Below are positions 46,947-58,435 of a DNA stretch of 64,000 nucleotides, one piece after another. The position numbers were made by a program, and so were the translations under genes. The stretch spans positions 4,301,816 to 4,365,815 of the forward strand of contig OY821742.1 in NCBI GenBank assembly GCA_963682055.1, given 5' to 3'. Origin of the DNA: Primula veris. Taxonomy: Eukaryota; Streptophyta; Magnoliopsida; Ericales; Primulaceae. Numbering within the stretch: position 1 is the stretch's first letter; every line of letters begins with the position of its first letter. The notes below the pieces were generated by a model. That model saw only the letters and a list, made by a program, of their open reading frames with translations. It had not been told where the DNA came from and did not search any database.

Positions 46947-49900
46947 ATGGCAAACACTCCGAACCTAGAATGTCGAATGTACGAGGCTCGCTACCCAGCT
47001 GTAGATACACCCGTTATGATACAGGTATATCATATATATATATATATATATATATGGTTGCCTAACCTGTTTTATTATTATTATTTTTGTTGTTGTTGTT
47101 GATGTTATTATTATTATTGTTACTAAACTAGCTAGCTATAATTGAAAAATAAATAAAAGGGTTTGTGTTTTCGGGAGTGTTGTGGCCTCACAAACTTTAT
47201 TAAGGTGTGCATGAATTTAAATTGTATTCCATCCGTCTCAAATTGTTGGGGTTATACAAAACTACGTGACAAATAATTCGTATCTAAGTTGTATAGACTA
47301 CCTAGCTATAATTGAAAAATAAATAAAAGAGTTCATATTTTCGGGAGTGTTGCCGCCTAAGAAACTTTATTAAGGTGTGCATGAATCTAAATTGTATTCC
47401 CTCCGTACCAAATTGTTGGGATTATACGAAACTACGTGTAATTTTAACTGACAAATAATTCATATGTAAGTTGTCGAAATCGAATTTTTCAAAAATTAAT
47501 CACATAGTTCAAATGTTAAGCTACATGAACAAATTTTAAAAATTTACATTTTAATAATTTAAAGACAAGATATTTGCCGATAAAAATTGCACGTATATAT
47601 ATAGAGCCTCAATATTAATATTTTGGTATCGAGGGAGTATATAAATAGTTGCCCAGCCTGTTTTTTTTTTTTTTTTTGTTTCTTTTTATTATTTTTGTGA
47701 TTAGACTAGCTAGTTATGACTGAAAAAAAGGGGTTGTATTGTTATAGTGCGTGTTATGGTCCAAATAACTTAATTAGAGTGTGCATGAGTAAAAAAATGT
47801 AACACTTCAGACCCGATTGGACGTCACACGGCCGAATAACACGTGCGACGGCACTTGCTAGACAAAATCTAACTTAAAACGCTTATAAAATATACATTAA
47901 AAATAGTCAATTTCTATAAAATTTCATAAATAACAACTTGGAATTCGTGTCTTTACAAATACTTAAAATATTACAAGATAAACATAATCTTACCTGGTCT
48001 GTCTGGTCCCAACTAACTCGTTATTAAGTCTAATTACATGAAAACAGTTAGAAAAATGAGGGTTACGGTAACCGAGATTAGTGAATGCTATACATTGTAA
48101 TATAAAAGGGTTTGTGTTTATTTAGTGCGTGTTAATGGTCTAAATAACTTAATTAGAGTGTGTATGAATCTAAATTATACTTAAATAGGTGCATATGGTT
48201 GGTACTTGGTATTATGGTACTTAGATTATACGTTTACGTAGTAGTAGTAGCTGTACCGTAAATAGATACTTGCTTTATAGTTATATAACTTATGAGTAGG
48301 GTAGTAGTTAGTAGATATTGAGAACAAAACCGATCTTTTTAGTGTGTATCGAGGAAAAAAATTCACCAATTTTAGCCTCTTTCTACACACTCCATAAATA
48401 CAAAAGAAAAAAACATTGCTCCAGTTCAACGAGCGATGATTGAGAAATTGATAAAAGGATCCCTTCTTTTTAGTTCGTTTTTAGTTCGTGTTGAGGGCTT
48501 GAAATTTTAATTAGTGTATTCAAAAGCCTTGAATTGTAAATAGGTGCATTGTATGCTACTCCAATGTACTTTTTTTGGGATTCGACTTTAGTACAAGGCA
48601 ACGAATGCAATCCGTTTATATAACCTGATGGGTACCAAGAAAGGAAATCTTTGTTTCATTTTTTTTTTATGATTCGACATTGTTTTGACTTAACAATCTT
48701 TGTCTTTTTTCCCTTACAACTTTTCTTATTTGTTATGTAAAAAAATTGTGTTTAATTTAACAATAACCTAGATAAAATTACATGGTGCACAGTTTAGGTT
48801 CAGCTTAGGGGCCAAATTTCTTGGGCCAACCCTCAATTTTGGTTAACCTACAAATAAATTCGATTTTTGAGATGGCGTTCGCATATGATGTTAGAATAAC
48901 GGAACAGTCTTCTCTTTCAAGAAAGATTAGCCGTATAAATATTTAAAATTTTAAGCTCTGCAATCCCCCCTTAATTACAATTTATTCCAAATGAAGTATA
49001 TGCTAAAAAAAAGTGGTATTTTGTCGTTGTTTGTTAATATAGGTAAAGAGCATTGGCGAGAGCGCCAATGTGTCGCTCTTGGAGTACAACAATGCCGAAG
49101 GCATGATCCCTCTCTCAGAGCTCTCTCGTAGGCGTATAAGGAGTATAAGTAGTTTGATCAAAGTGGGAAGGATTGAGCCGGTTATGGTTATACGTGTAGA
49201 CGAGGACAAAGGGTATATTGATCTCAGCAAGAGGAGGGTTTCTGAGGAGGATTTACAGCTTTGCGAGGAGAGGTATAATAAGAGTAAGCTTGTTCACTCG
49301 ATTATGCGACATGTGGCAGAGACTACATGCGTCGATCTAGAGGTATTGTGATATTAGTTATTGTATATACTTTTTCTTGTTTGTTAGCCTATAAAGAACA
49401 AAACTTGTATCTTTTATCAATGACGTGTTCAATTACAGTTTTGATCCTTAACTAGTTTGCCTTCTCACTTGTGGGTTGCAGTTTATTTGATTAACCTTAT
49501 TCTTGATTTTTTTTCTTTTTTTTCTAGCCTTTCTGTACTTACTAATTTTGTAGCTTGTAATGAAAAAAAATTGTGCGTGTCATTTTTCTTCAAGCAATCT
49601 TATGTTGCAGTTTTGAAGCTTAACATACTGTTTACATGTAAGTTTTAGTTTATTCAGTTGACCTTATTCCTAGAAGTTGAGTTTTAACCTTTTATTTTCT
49701 AGATTGATATAGCAAATGTTTTGAGCTAGACAAATCCCCAGTTTTAAAATAATCGACTAATGCCAAATAATCCATTTTGTGTTAAAGATGCAGTCATACT
49801 AACGATATAAGGTTTGGTTAATGAGCTTAAAACCTGAGTGCTTTGGTTTTTAAAATAGAAGCTTTATGATAAAATTAGATCTTTTTTGGTCCCAATTAGG

Positions 49901-52867
49901 CCAGCTTTTTTTCTTACAAGATATGTAGACTTGAGCTTAAAAGGCTTTCATAAATAATTACGGATGAAGATTGAATTGTTGCAATTTTTAAAGTACATGC
50001 CACCTGGGTTGGAGGCTTAGGGCAGGCATATTGTTTCTACATATAGGGTATCTCCTTAGATGCTGGAAAACTTGGTAAAATGCTTCGTTTATAGTACTTA
50101 AAGCCAAAATACTATTAAATCCCAAACATTATGCTTTGGACAGTGCCTTGATGAATTGTTCCAACAAAATATCAAATCCCAAATATTTGCCTGTTCTAAT
50201 GTCAATAAGTAAATCATCTTTGACAGGATCTATATATTCATGTGGGCTGGCCTTTGTACCGGAAATATGGTCATGCTTTTGAGGTAAGTTTTTAAGTATT
50301 CATTGATCCTGACCTGATCTCTTCGACTAGCAGCAATATACTTATTTATTTCTCACCTATCGCAGGCATTCAAGTTAATTGTGACCGATCCTGATTCAGT
50401 TCTGAAAACTCTGACCCGTAAAGTGACAGAGATTGCTCCTAATGGAAATGAGGTAATTTACGTTTGTTCAAAGCCTAAGAACCAAATTTTCTGTCTTTGA
50501 AACAAAGCTGATCATTATTGTCCCATTATATATAGGTGAAAAAAGTAGTTCCGGCTATGACCACGGAAGTTCAAAATGCTCTAATTAAGAATATCAAAAG
50601 AAGGATGACTCTACAACCGTTGAAAATTCGCGCTATAATTGAATTGAAATGTTACCAGTTCGATGGTGTTCTCCATATTAAGGTCTTTCTTTTATCCCCT
50701 TCAAAATTCTGATAAAAATCGACGAATTTATAATATTTCCAAACATTTACGCTGCAGGAAGCTATGCGAAGAGCTGCGGCGGCTGGTAATAAGGATTGCC
50801 TCGTGAAGATTAAGCTTGTTGCTTCCCCGTCGTATGTTCTTGATACTCAAACACAGGACAAGGTAAAACCGTAAAAGTACATATAAAGGCATTGTGTAAG
50901 ATCCTTATGAGTAATTCCTGAGTAATATAAAAGCCATGATCAATAATAATAATAAAATGTTTTAGGTAAGTATTTATTCGTGCTTGACTAGAATATGATA
51001 ACTCTTAGCATATTTCTTTAGGCTTCTTTACTTGCAGCTTTGAAACAAATAGGGTGGATTTCGTTTGACGTCCAAAAAAACACAGGTTAAAGCTTTTAGG
51101 TTTTTAGGCAAAAAAAAACAGTAAACTACTAAACCTCATCCTTTAAGCTTGTCAATGAAATCAAGTTTAGCCTTCTAGGTGTTGAGCAAAAAAGGTAGAA
51201 GACTGAGCTTAACAATTGGAAACAAACAAGGCTTCAGAGAGAACGTGGAGAATTGCTAAAGTCGTTATAAATCTTGAATCGGCCCATCTTTGTGCATCTA
51301 GCTATAACTTTATCTGTGCTTGAAAGGTTTACAGAGCAAAACATGAGAAAGGCTGATATCAGCCTGCCCCTCTAACTTTTGTATCTCATTATTTTCATTT
51401 AAATGTGCTATTTTGAATGTATTCTATTGTCCCGAGAGAGTTCTTTAAAATTAATTGGTCATGCTCATGGGGGCATCTCGTACATATTTCTTGTGGACAG
51501 GAACAAGGGATGGAAATTCTTAATAAAGCGATATCAGCGTGCTCTGAGGCAATTGAGCATCACAAGGGAAGCGCCATTGTCAAGGAGGCACCTAGAGCAG
51601 TAAGTGTTATCTTCATAACCTACCTGTAGGGCCATGTTTGGGATAGGTTTTAACTCTGTTTTAAAATTCGCGCTACATAGCGCTACGTAGCGCGAAATAG
51701 CGTTTTTTTGGTAAAAAATGCAACGAAAAATCACGATTTTGGGCGGAATTGCGCTAAAATCGCGCTATAGGGGACCAAAAGCGCAAAAAGCGCGAAATTC
51801 TGGACCAAAAGCGTAAATAGCGAGTTAAAAAAAAAACAGCGGATCTAAATAATTAATATATATTGTGCAATTTTCATAAAAGTGTCTGCAGTCCAGATGG
51901 TTGAGACAGTGCTGTAATTTTCAGCAGACCCAAGTTCGAAACTCACCAACAACAATTTTTTTTTTTGATTTTTTTTATTACTTTCTAATATAACTATACA
52001 TTTTTATTTTTTTTGTTATATATTCTAAAGTTTAGTGCATATTTAGGTAAAAAAAAATGCACCGCAAAGCGCTATATAGCAACGCTATTAGCGCTTTTAG
52101 CGTTTTTTTCGAAAAAACGCTACGATAGCGATAACGCTATTTAAAACACTGGGTTTTAAGAGTTACCATGGTACTAACTTACTATCCTTTAGGGCCCTGC
52201 GTTTAATGTCAGCTTTGCATACATGTTGGTTAATTGTAAAATTACGTGCTGACGGATTGCGCTATAATCATTGTTTTAGGTATCTTCCAATTTGTACAAA
52301 GAGTCTACTATATTAGTAAAAACTTTTCTCTTCAATTTTTTGCTTGTTTCAAATGTTTTGTTTATGCCATTTAGCTGATTGGGATTATTCAAGGCTACAG
52401 TCCATCAAATGTGAATCATTTCAGTTTTATTTTGAATCTTTTCCCAGTGCTGGAAAACATTATGTGCCCCTAATATGTGAAAACGGCTGATTCTATTAAT
52501 TTAGCTAAAGAACTATCTTCTGATGCTAAGTAACAGATAAAAAATTCGACATTTTCATTGCATTGTTATGCCGCCGTCACCTTCACGATTTCTTCTATTG
52601 CGTATCCCCTCAGCCATATGAGAAGAAACTTAGTTCATTTACGGATATATATAGCAATAGTTTTCATTGTATCTTTGTCTCTCTTTGACATTCTGATGAT
52701 CTACTATTCAGGTGAGTGAAAGGGAAGATAAAGCTCTATTTGAACAAATGCATAATCTTCACCTTCACAACGAGGAAATCGATGGCGATGAAGACAGTGA
52801 AGAAGATGAATATACATCGATGGGAGAAGTCGATGTGGAAAACTGTGAGCCTGGGTTATCGGTTTGA
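46947..52867 (+). CDS. Translation initiation factor eIF2, alpha subunit
   Basis: The alpha subunit of eIF2 helps deliver initiator tRNA to the 40S ribosome; its phosphorylation by GCN2 lowers translation. Exons are 46947-47024, 49043-49342, 50227-50283, 50366-50452, 50536-50682, 50758-50862, 51501-51599 and 52712-52867. All junctions are in phase and encode 342 residues, close to plant relatives. The protein starts [20 protein letters not shown]. The S1 domain holds [21 protein letters not shown], with the phospho-site Ser at residue 54. The alpha-helical domain ([18 protein letters not shown]) and a C-terminal domain with an acidic tail ([10 protein letters not shown]) follow. Unusually, residues 27-36 read [10 protein letters not shown], where the family has VKNIADMGAY, one residue longer, so this may be a diverged paralogue. 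Intron 1 (2 kb) contains MITE and LTR fragments; intron 7 contains a foldback element. Confidence 0.92.
47397..47637. mobile_element. Stowaway-like MITE 3 in eIF2-alpha intron 1
   Basis: 241 bp flanked by TA. TTCCCTCCGTACCAAATTG on the left matches the reverse-complement of the right end, CTCCCTCGATACCAAAATA. The interior TACGAAACTACGTGTAATTTTAA is shared with MITEs 1 and 2. Confidence 0.85.
47799..48090 (+). mobile_element. LTR fragment (gypsy-like)
   Basis: It starts TGTAACACTTCAGACCCG and contains CGTCACACGGCCGAATAACACGTG, a beginning typical of plant gypsy LTRs. The 3' end is not defined and no coding region is present. It splits copies of the intronic repeat unit. Confidence 0.55.
51655..52160. 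mobile_element. Foldback element of CGCTA words with a tRNA-like segment
   Basis: Located in eIF2-alpha intron 7. The ends are inverted: left CTGTTTTAAAATTCGCGCTAC, right reverse-complement CAGTGTTTTAAATAGCGTTA. GGTTTTAA occurs just outside both ends and may be a target duplication. Near each end are arrays of AGCGC/GCGCT/TAGCG words able to form hairpins. In the centre, 51893-51945 reads CAGTCCAGATGGTTGAGACA ... AAGTTCGAAACTC, resembling Pol III box A and box B at tRNA-like spacing, followed by a T-rich tail. No ORF. Confidence 0.6.
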
Positions 52868-53828
52868 TAATTGGTTAAGTTTACACTGATAGTTAGAAGT
52901 AATTGCCAATCGCCATCCCATATGCTTACCTGTTAATCAAATACTTTTAACAATTTTCTTTTAATTCCATTGATTAGGCCTATTGCGTACAGTCCTAACA
53001 ATATCCAGTTGATTTTAAGAAGCAGAATAGTTGTCACACTGACACTGCAGTCTGTGTTGGCATTAGATTTCAATTACTCTGTGAAATGAAATTTTTGTGG
53101 CCTTATTTCTTATATTTTTTAAATCTCTTCTGTTTTATCCTTTTATAGTCGATTCTCAATTTCTCATAGTCTTGGTTTTCATTTTTCACAAAAATAAAAT
53201 AAAATCACAACTTTGTTTCTCAGAGTTGAAGAAAACTACTTAACTAATTGTTTTTCTGTTTCCGTACCCTTTTCAATTTTGTGTGCCCCATGCAGTCTCA
53301 CACCTTGTCCTTATTAGGGTCTCTCTCTGGTTGCAATTTTTAACTTGTTTCATTATTGAAATTTCATACTTTTAATAACGATACTGATAATCTTGTTACA
53401 TACTTACATGATTGCATAAATTAGTATTGTCTCACCCATGTAATGCACCATCTTTATAACACGCCATCCCTTCCAAGGACTACATTTGGTCATGTTAAAT
53501 AGATATGTTTTGATCATGTTGTCATTTTTTTCATATGTATTTATAAAAAAAAATTATTTTTTTTTATTTAATTAACGTTTTATTTCATTTTTAAGTTGTT
53601 TGTTCAAAAAAATCTATAAAATTTGACTTTATATATTTTGTTTTGTTATTTATTGTTTGTTTTGACAATTTATAAACTAGTAATATTAATAAATACTCGA
53701 AATAAATATTAAAAGTCAAATTTTACATATTTTTTTAAATGAACACTTTATAAAAAAAAAAGCGATAACATGACCAAATGTGAACTCATTTGTATTATTA
53801 TATAGTTATTGGAGAAACGACTCACTAG
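52868..53828. other. eIF2-alpha 3' region and AT-rich spacer
   Basis: Likely 3' UTR followed by AT-rich DNA with long A and T runs near 53540-53760. No gene or clear element. Confidence 0.5.
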
Positions 53829-54645
53829 GGCTGTAAGTAAAATTCGTGAATCTGATCCGAACATCTGATTTGGTTAGGTTTGGTTTAGATTTTGAATACT
53901 AATAGTTTGGTTTTGCATTCAAAAATTTTAAATCCGTCGTTAATGGTTTGGTTTAGGTCTCAATTCTGTTAATCCGAATCAGACCAATACGATCCTAACC
54001 ATTGAATCAAATCCAAATCAGTAAACACAATCCGTTATACCCATTAAAAACAACATTATTATTTACCCTACTTATAAAAAAAACCTAAAACTCATTCTAT
54101 ATATATAAGTAATAATAAACGAGCATATATATACTCTTTAATCTAAAATAAACAATAATAATTGTACGACAGATTTCAAATGTCTTAAATTTTATATATT
54201 CTCACTACTACTTATATGACTACTACTTATATGAGTCATATTTCTTTATTTTCTAACCGAATTAATATGTTATTATGTATTGTCTGTATGGTTGAGGAAT
54301 GAGGAGGGTATATAAAGATATTTGTACTTATTAGTGTTGATTATATATTGTTTGAAATTATTTTTTACATTATTTTTGTTTATAATAATTGTTATTAAAA
54401 TATATATGTATTAATTTAGATTGAAGAACGAATGAGCATTATTAAAGCCCAAATTCGATCCGAATTTTCACCAAAGCTACTGGATCCATAAAACCAATCC
54501 AAACCGATCCGATCCGTTATGTTTGGTCTGGTTTGGATTGAAAAAATAAATTGTTTGGTTTGGATCCAAAATTTCACAATCCGTTCTCAATAGTTTGGTT
54601 TAGAATTGACGATAATCCGTTCAAATCCGAACAATTTACACCCTT
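53829..54645. mobile_element. Non-autonomous TIR element rich in GGTTTGG/CCAAACC words
   Basis: The left end AGGGCTGTAAGTAAAATTCG and the right end, reverse-complemented, TAAGGGTGTAAATTGTTCGG are inverted. Outside them CGACTCACT and CGAGTCAGT (7 of 9 bases alike) could be a diverged 9-bp target duplication, as in Mutator-like elements. The arms are rich in GGTTTGGTTTAG-type words on the left and GATCCGTTATG/GGTTTGGA words on the right. No coding capacity. Confidence 0.55.
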
Positions 54646-54739
54646 ACGAGTCAGTATCTCTCGTTACGTTTTCTATTATTAAATAGTTATTGGAGAATTT
54701 ATTAAATATTACATTTTGTTTGTCAATTGTATCATAAAA

Positions 54740-55345
54740 AAAAAAATTAACAAAACATACTACTTTTGAAACTAAATTAACAAAAATATACCCAAAAATT
54801 TCTAATTAATAAAAACATACCCAAAATTTCATACTCTAATTTGTATATTTCAAACCCTTATTCCAAAAGTTGATACCCTTGTTTCAAAAGTTTATAACCT
54901 AATTTGTATATTTTATATCCTTATTTCAAAAGTTCATACCCTTATTTCAAAAAAGTTCATACCCTAATTTGTATTTTTTATACCCTTATTCCAAAAGTTC
55001 ATACACTAATTTGTATTTTTTATACCCTTATTCCAGAAGTTTATACCCTTATTCTAAAAGTTTATACCCTTATTTCAAAAGTTTATACCCTAATTTGTAT
55101 ATTTCATACACTTATTCCAAAAGTTAATACCCTAATTTGTATTTTTCATACCCTTATTATTAAAATTTATATACTTATTTTAAAAGTTTATATATTGATT
55201 TGTAGAGTTTATCATTATTTTCAAAATTCATACATCAATTTAAATAATTCATATAATTACTTACATAATTCATATACATAATTTTCAACTTTATACCCTT
55301 AATTCACGTAATTCATACACTTATTTTTTAAAATTATACACTAAT
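54740..55345. repeat. Degenerate about 20-24-bp minisatellite
   Basis: Variants of TTTATACCCTTATTCCAAAAG and TTCATACCCTAATTTGTAT alternate for about 600 bp. Because the units keep one frame it gives a false 125-codon open frame (Thr/Leu/Ile/Tyr repeats) that I do not treat as a gene. Confidence 0.85.
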
Positions 55346-55990
55346 TAACAAATACAATTTTTAACCGTCCTTCGATGTAGAACTACCACGTCGTCGTCGT
55401 GGGCCTCTCTTTCGACGATCGCATCTTCGTTGACGAGTTTTCGATCTCGCTCTATACCTTCGTCGCCCATTCCTACAAATGTGTCCGTCTCAATCTCCAC
55501 GGAAGAGAGAGATCAGAGAGAAATGGAAGAGAAAAAAAATATCGAAAAAATAGAGGAAGTATGAGAAGAGAGATCGGAAAGAGAGAGATCGGAGATAGTG
55601 AGAAGTAGAGAGATTGGAGGGAGAGAGAAGAAGGAGTGAGAAATTGGAGACAAGATGAGAGGAGGAGAGAGTGAAAGGATGAGAGAGAGAGGGGAAAGAG
55701 AGTGAGAGAGATGAATTAGCTTTTTTATTTTTTATTAATTATTAATTGAATGTATATTTTTAATAATTTAACTTTTAAGAATATATTTTTGTTAATACAA
55801 TATGCGTAGCGTATGATTATATTAATTGTCCCAATTAACTCCGTCAAAGGGTATGTTTAGATTTTAAATAATTGTCATCAATTATTGGGAAGTGAAAGTT
55901 GCCTTCACGTTGGAAGCTAATATAGCTTAGTAGTCTCCATCACTCCACGTCTTACAATAAGCAATAAATAATTACGAACATAATCATATC
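55346..55990. other. GC-richer patch then GA-rich tract
   Basis: 55381-55500 is unusually GC-rich (CGTCGTCGTGGGCCTC...). It leads into a GA-rich run (55500-55710, GAGAGAGATCGGAGA-type). I cannot assign either; they may belong to the same repeat unit as the minisatellite. Confidence 0.45.
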
Positions 55991-55998
55991 TAAGAACT

Positions 55999-56006
55999 TA
56001 TAAATA
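55999..56006 (+). promoter_or_regulatory. TATA box of Ole e 1-domain gene 1
   Basis: TATAAATA in CTTATAAATACCATTG, about 80 bp before the start codon. The three genes of this cluster share the same placement. Confidence 0.65.
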
Positions 56007-56086
56007 CCATTGTTTTCATGCTTGTATACATCGCATAATCATTTCAAACCTCTTAAATACTACTATCTAGGCACTTTTTAAAACTA

Positions 56087-56617
56087 ATGGCAAACACCAA
56101 CATCATTATCCTAGTTTCTTTGCTCTTAATCCCATTCGTTTTTCAATACGTAGTTGCTGATGAAAATTACCAAACTAAAGTGTTTCCCGACAAAAGTGTT
56201 GTAGTCGAAGGCAAAGTATATTGCCAGGGATGCAAAAAAATTGGAACGTGGTCGCTATCGGAAGCTGTGCCGGTCCATGGGGCAAAAGTTAGTGTAATAT
56301 GCAAAAACCACAAAAATAGAGTTTTCTATTATAAGGTGTTTACAACAAATGAATATGGTTACTTTTTCGCAAAACTAGAAGGATTTACCATGGGAGATTA
56401 CTTTTTGGATCATCCTCTTACTTCTTGTAAAGTAAAGCTCGTTTCATCCCCCCAAGAAAGTTGCAACGTCCCTACAAATATTAACTACGGGATAAATGGG
56501 GCTTCGCTTTGCTATGAAAACAAAAGAATACTTAGAAAGGATTATGATGCTGTGATTTTTGCCTCGAGTCCATTAGCATTTCGTTCAGCTCAATGCACTC
56601 CCGCCACTCAATACTGA
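56087..56617 (+). CDS. Secreted Ole e 1/extensin-domain protein, copy 1
   Basis: A 176-residue intronless protein of the pollen Ole e 1 and extensin-like family, secreted proteins found in plant cell walls. The biochemical role is mostly unknown. It has a signal peptide of about 24 residues (hydrophobic ILVSLLLIPFVFQYVVA). The domain follows with its start VVVEGKVYCQGCKK, three further Cys (VSVICKNH, TSCKVKL, ESCNVP) and the typical GANVSVICKN-like strand (GAKVSVICKNHKNRVFYYK). The C-terminal segment ends with AFRSAQCTP, with one last Cys. No proline-rich extensin module is present, so it is the short form. It is the most diverged of the three tandem copies. The start is the only Met before the signal peptide. 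Confidence 0.88.
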   Translation: MANTNIIILVSLLLIPFVFQYVVADENYQTKVFPDKSVVVEGKVYCQGCKKIGTWSLSEAVPVHGAKVSVICKNHKNRVFYYKVFTTNEYGYFFAKLEGFTMGDYFLDHPLTSCKVKLVSSPQESCNVPTNINYGINGASLCYENKRILRKDYDAVIFASSPLAFRSAQCTPATQY

Positions 56618-57819
56618 TTCAAGAAGTTGCTTATTTGACATGTTAAATTAAACCATTTTGTTGTTTTCGACTCTTTAATGTACATGCTCTTTATTTATCA
56701 CTTCATTCAGAAAATTGAATGTTTTCCTGTCATATTTTGCTGTATCTTTGTAATAGAATCAATTGGAATGCCGATAAAATACATTTACTTTTCCCCATCT
56801 CCAGTTTGTCGATACATCACTCTGTTATCTGCTTAATTTGAATGCATATAACATATCATCCTGCTAACTAAATACACCTAATTAGTGTTACCGTATTGCA
56901 TTATTTGTATGTGGAAACATATTGGTCTTGATCCATATTACACGAACAGTTCCTGCCAATATACTGGTCCGGTTAAGATTTAAATTATAAAAATAAATCA
57001 GTCACTAGTTTATGTAGATCATAATTTGATGATTCGAGTATCAGTTCGATGTTTCCAAAACTATTTGGATTTTGGAATATGAAATAAGCAGATTATTTAA
57101 GCATCAAGTTTCAAGCGAATCAGATCATCGATAGTTTTCAGATCTTTGGGCATATATGTATACACTCTTTAAGAACTTTAATTTCATAAATTTAGGTGTA
57201 GAATTTGTAAGTCCAGGAACACAATCAAACCATTGAGAATTGGGTGTTGCTAATTGTAAGAGTCTTCTTGGCAGTTCGATCCTTGCACTCACTTTCACAG
57301 TTGATAATAAACGACGAAGCCAATGACTAATGAATATATTATAAAACTTAATTGGGGGTATTTAAGCTAGTTAATTTACTAAGCGTGTTACGCAAAAACA
57401 AAGAAACTATCGTTCTTTCTCTTTAGTCACATACGTATTCTACGATGATGCTCTCCATTCAGATAGGCGTTCTTCTCACATTCTCTTCTCTGAGTCGTAT
57501 GTTAATATAAATTACTGAAGGAAAAGAAGATCAATCTCTTCACTTATTGTTGAATAAAACTTTTAAATTAAAATATACCTTCTGCCAACCTTTCCTGAAT
57601 AATATAAGGACTTGTACGAGAGCAAAAAATACAATTAGGATTAACTATTATGTAATCATGTTTTTGACAGAGTTGTCTACACGTCCACATTCAATTTGTG
57701 CAAATATATTACTAGTTGATACTTGATAGTACTTAGTAGCCTCCATGTTAACAAAAATTAGAATATATGCGGATTATTGTTTGCCATAAAATGGATAATT
57801 CACATACTATATCAGAAGC
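56618..57819. other. Spacer between Ole e 1-domain genes 1 and 2
   Basis: 3' UTR, then AT-rich DNA, then the promoter of gene 2. No other gene or clear repeat. Confidence 0.55.
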
Positions 57820-57827
57820 TATAAATA
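57820..57827 (+). promoter_or_regulatory. TATA box of Ole e 1-domain gene 2
   Basis: TATAAATA in GAAGCTATAAATACCTTTG, about 80 bp before the start codon. Confidence 0.65.
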
Positions 57828-57901
57828 CCTTTGTTCACCTTAACCCTTTTCACAACATCCATCATTTCACTATCTAACAATCGTGTAAGCGAATGAAAAC
57901 A

Positions 57902-58435
57902 ATGGCAATCACTCATATCGTGGTTCTCGTTTCATTCCTCTTACTCCCATTGGCTTTTCACTCTGTAGCATCGCATGATTATTATGAAGAAGCTCAATTG
58001 AAGAAAATAAGTGTGATCGAAGGAAGGGTCTATTGCCAGAGCTGCAAAGAATGGAAAACATGGTCTTTGTCGTCAGATGCTAAGCCGCTTCCATTGGCTA
58101 GAATTAGTGTAACTTGCACAAACCACGATGACCGTATCTTTTATTACAAGGAGTATACAGCAAATGAAAATGGTTACTTTTTAGCCAAGTTAGATGGAGA
58201 TTCCATGGGGCATAATCTTTTCAACCATCCTCTTAATGCATGCAAGGTAAAACTTGTTTCCTCGCCTCTGGAAAGCTGTAATGTTCCCTCGAGATTCAAC
58301 AACGGGATTACAGGAGCCTCGCTACACCATGAACATAGGAGATTGACAAAGAAAAATTGCGAATATAAGTTTTACGATGCAGGTTCATTGGCCTTCCGTC
58401 CAGCTATATGCACATCTGAGGAAACTAACTATTGA
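57902..58435 (+). CDS. Secreted Ole e 1/extensin-domain protein, copy 2
   Basis: 177 residues from the Met at 57902 (MAITHIVVLV). An in-frame Met three codons upstream (57893) is possible, but the chosen start fits copies 1 and 3 and has a good context (ACAATGGC). Signal peptide of about 23 residues. Ole e 1 domain: VIEGRVYCQSCKEWKTWSL, VTCTNHDDRIFYYKEY, NACKVKL, ESCNVPS, final AICTSEETNY. Six Cys are present in all, the usual number for disulfide-paired members. It is closely similar to copy 3, above all in the segment from VIEGRVYC to TCTNHDDR. Confidence 0.88.
   Translation: MAITHIVVLVSFLLLPLAFHSVASHDYYEEAQLKKISVIEGRVYCQSCKEWKTWSLSSDAKPLPLARISVTCTNHDDRIFYYKEYTANENGYFLAKLDGDSMGHNLFNHPLNACKVKLVSSPLESCNVPSRFNNGITGASLHHEHRRLTKKNCEYKFYDAGSLAFRPAICTSEETNY

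Larger units (their letters stand above)
47025..49042. other. eIF2-alpha intron 1, transposon-derived
   Basis: It contains three diverged copies of a unit starting AAAGGGTTTGTGTTTT...GTGTGCATGAATCTAAATT (about 47155, 47330, 48106; a partial at 47728), a partial MITE (about 47222-47300), a full MITE (47397-47637) and a gypsy LTR fragment (about 47799-48090). Confidence 0.65.

Noticed and set aside
54904..55281. 125-codon repetitive frame
   Set aside because: Artefact of a degenerate tandem repeat; low complexity, no start context or neighbours to support it.
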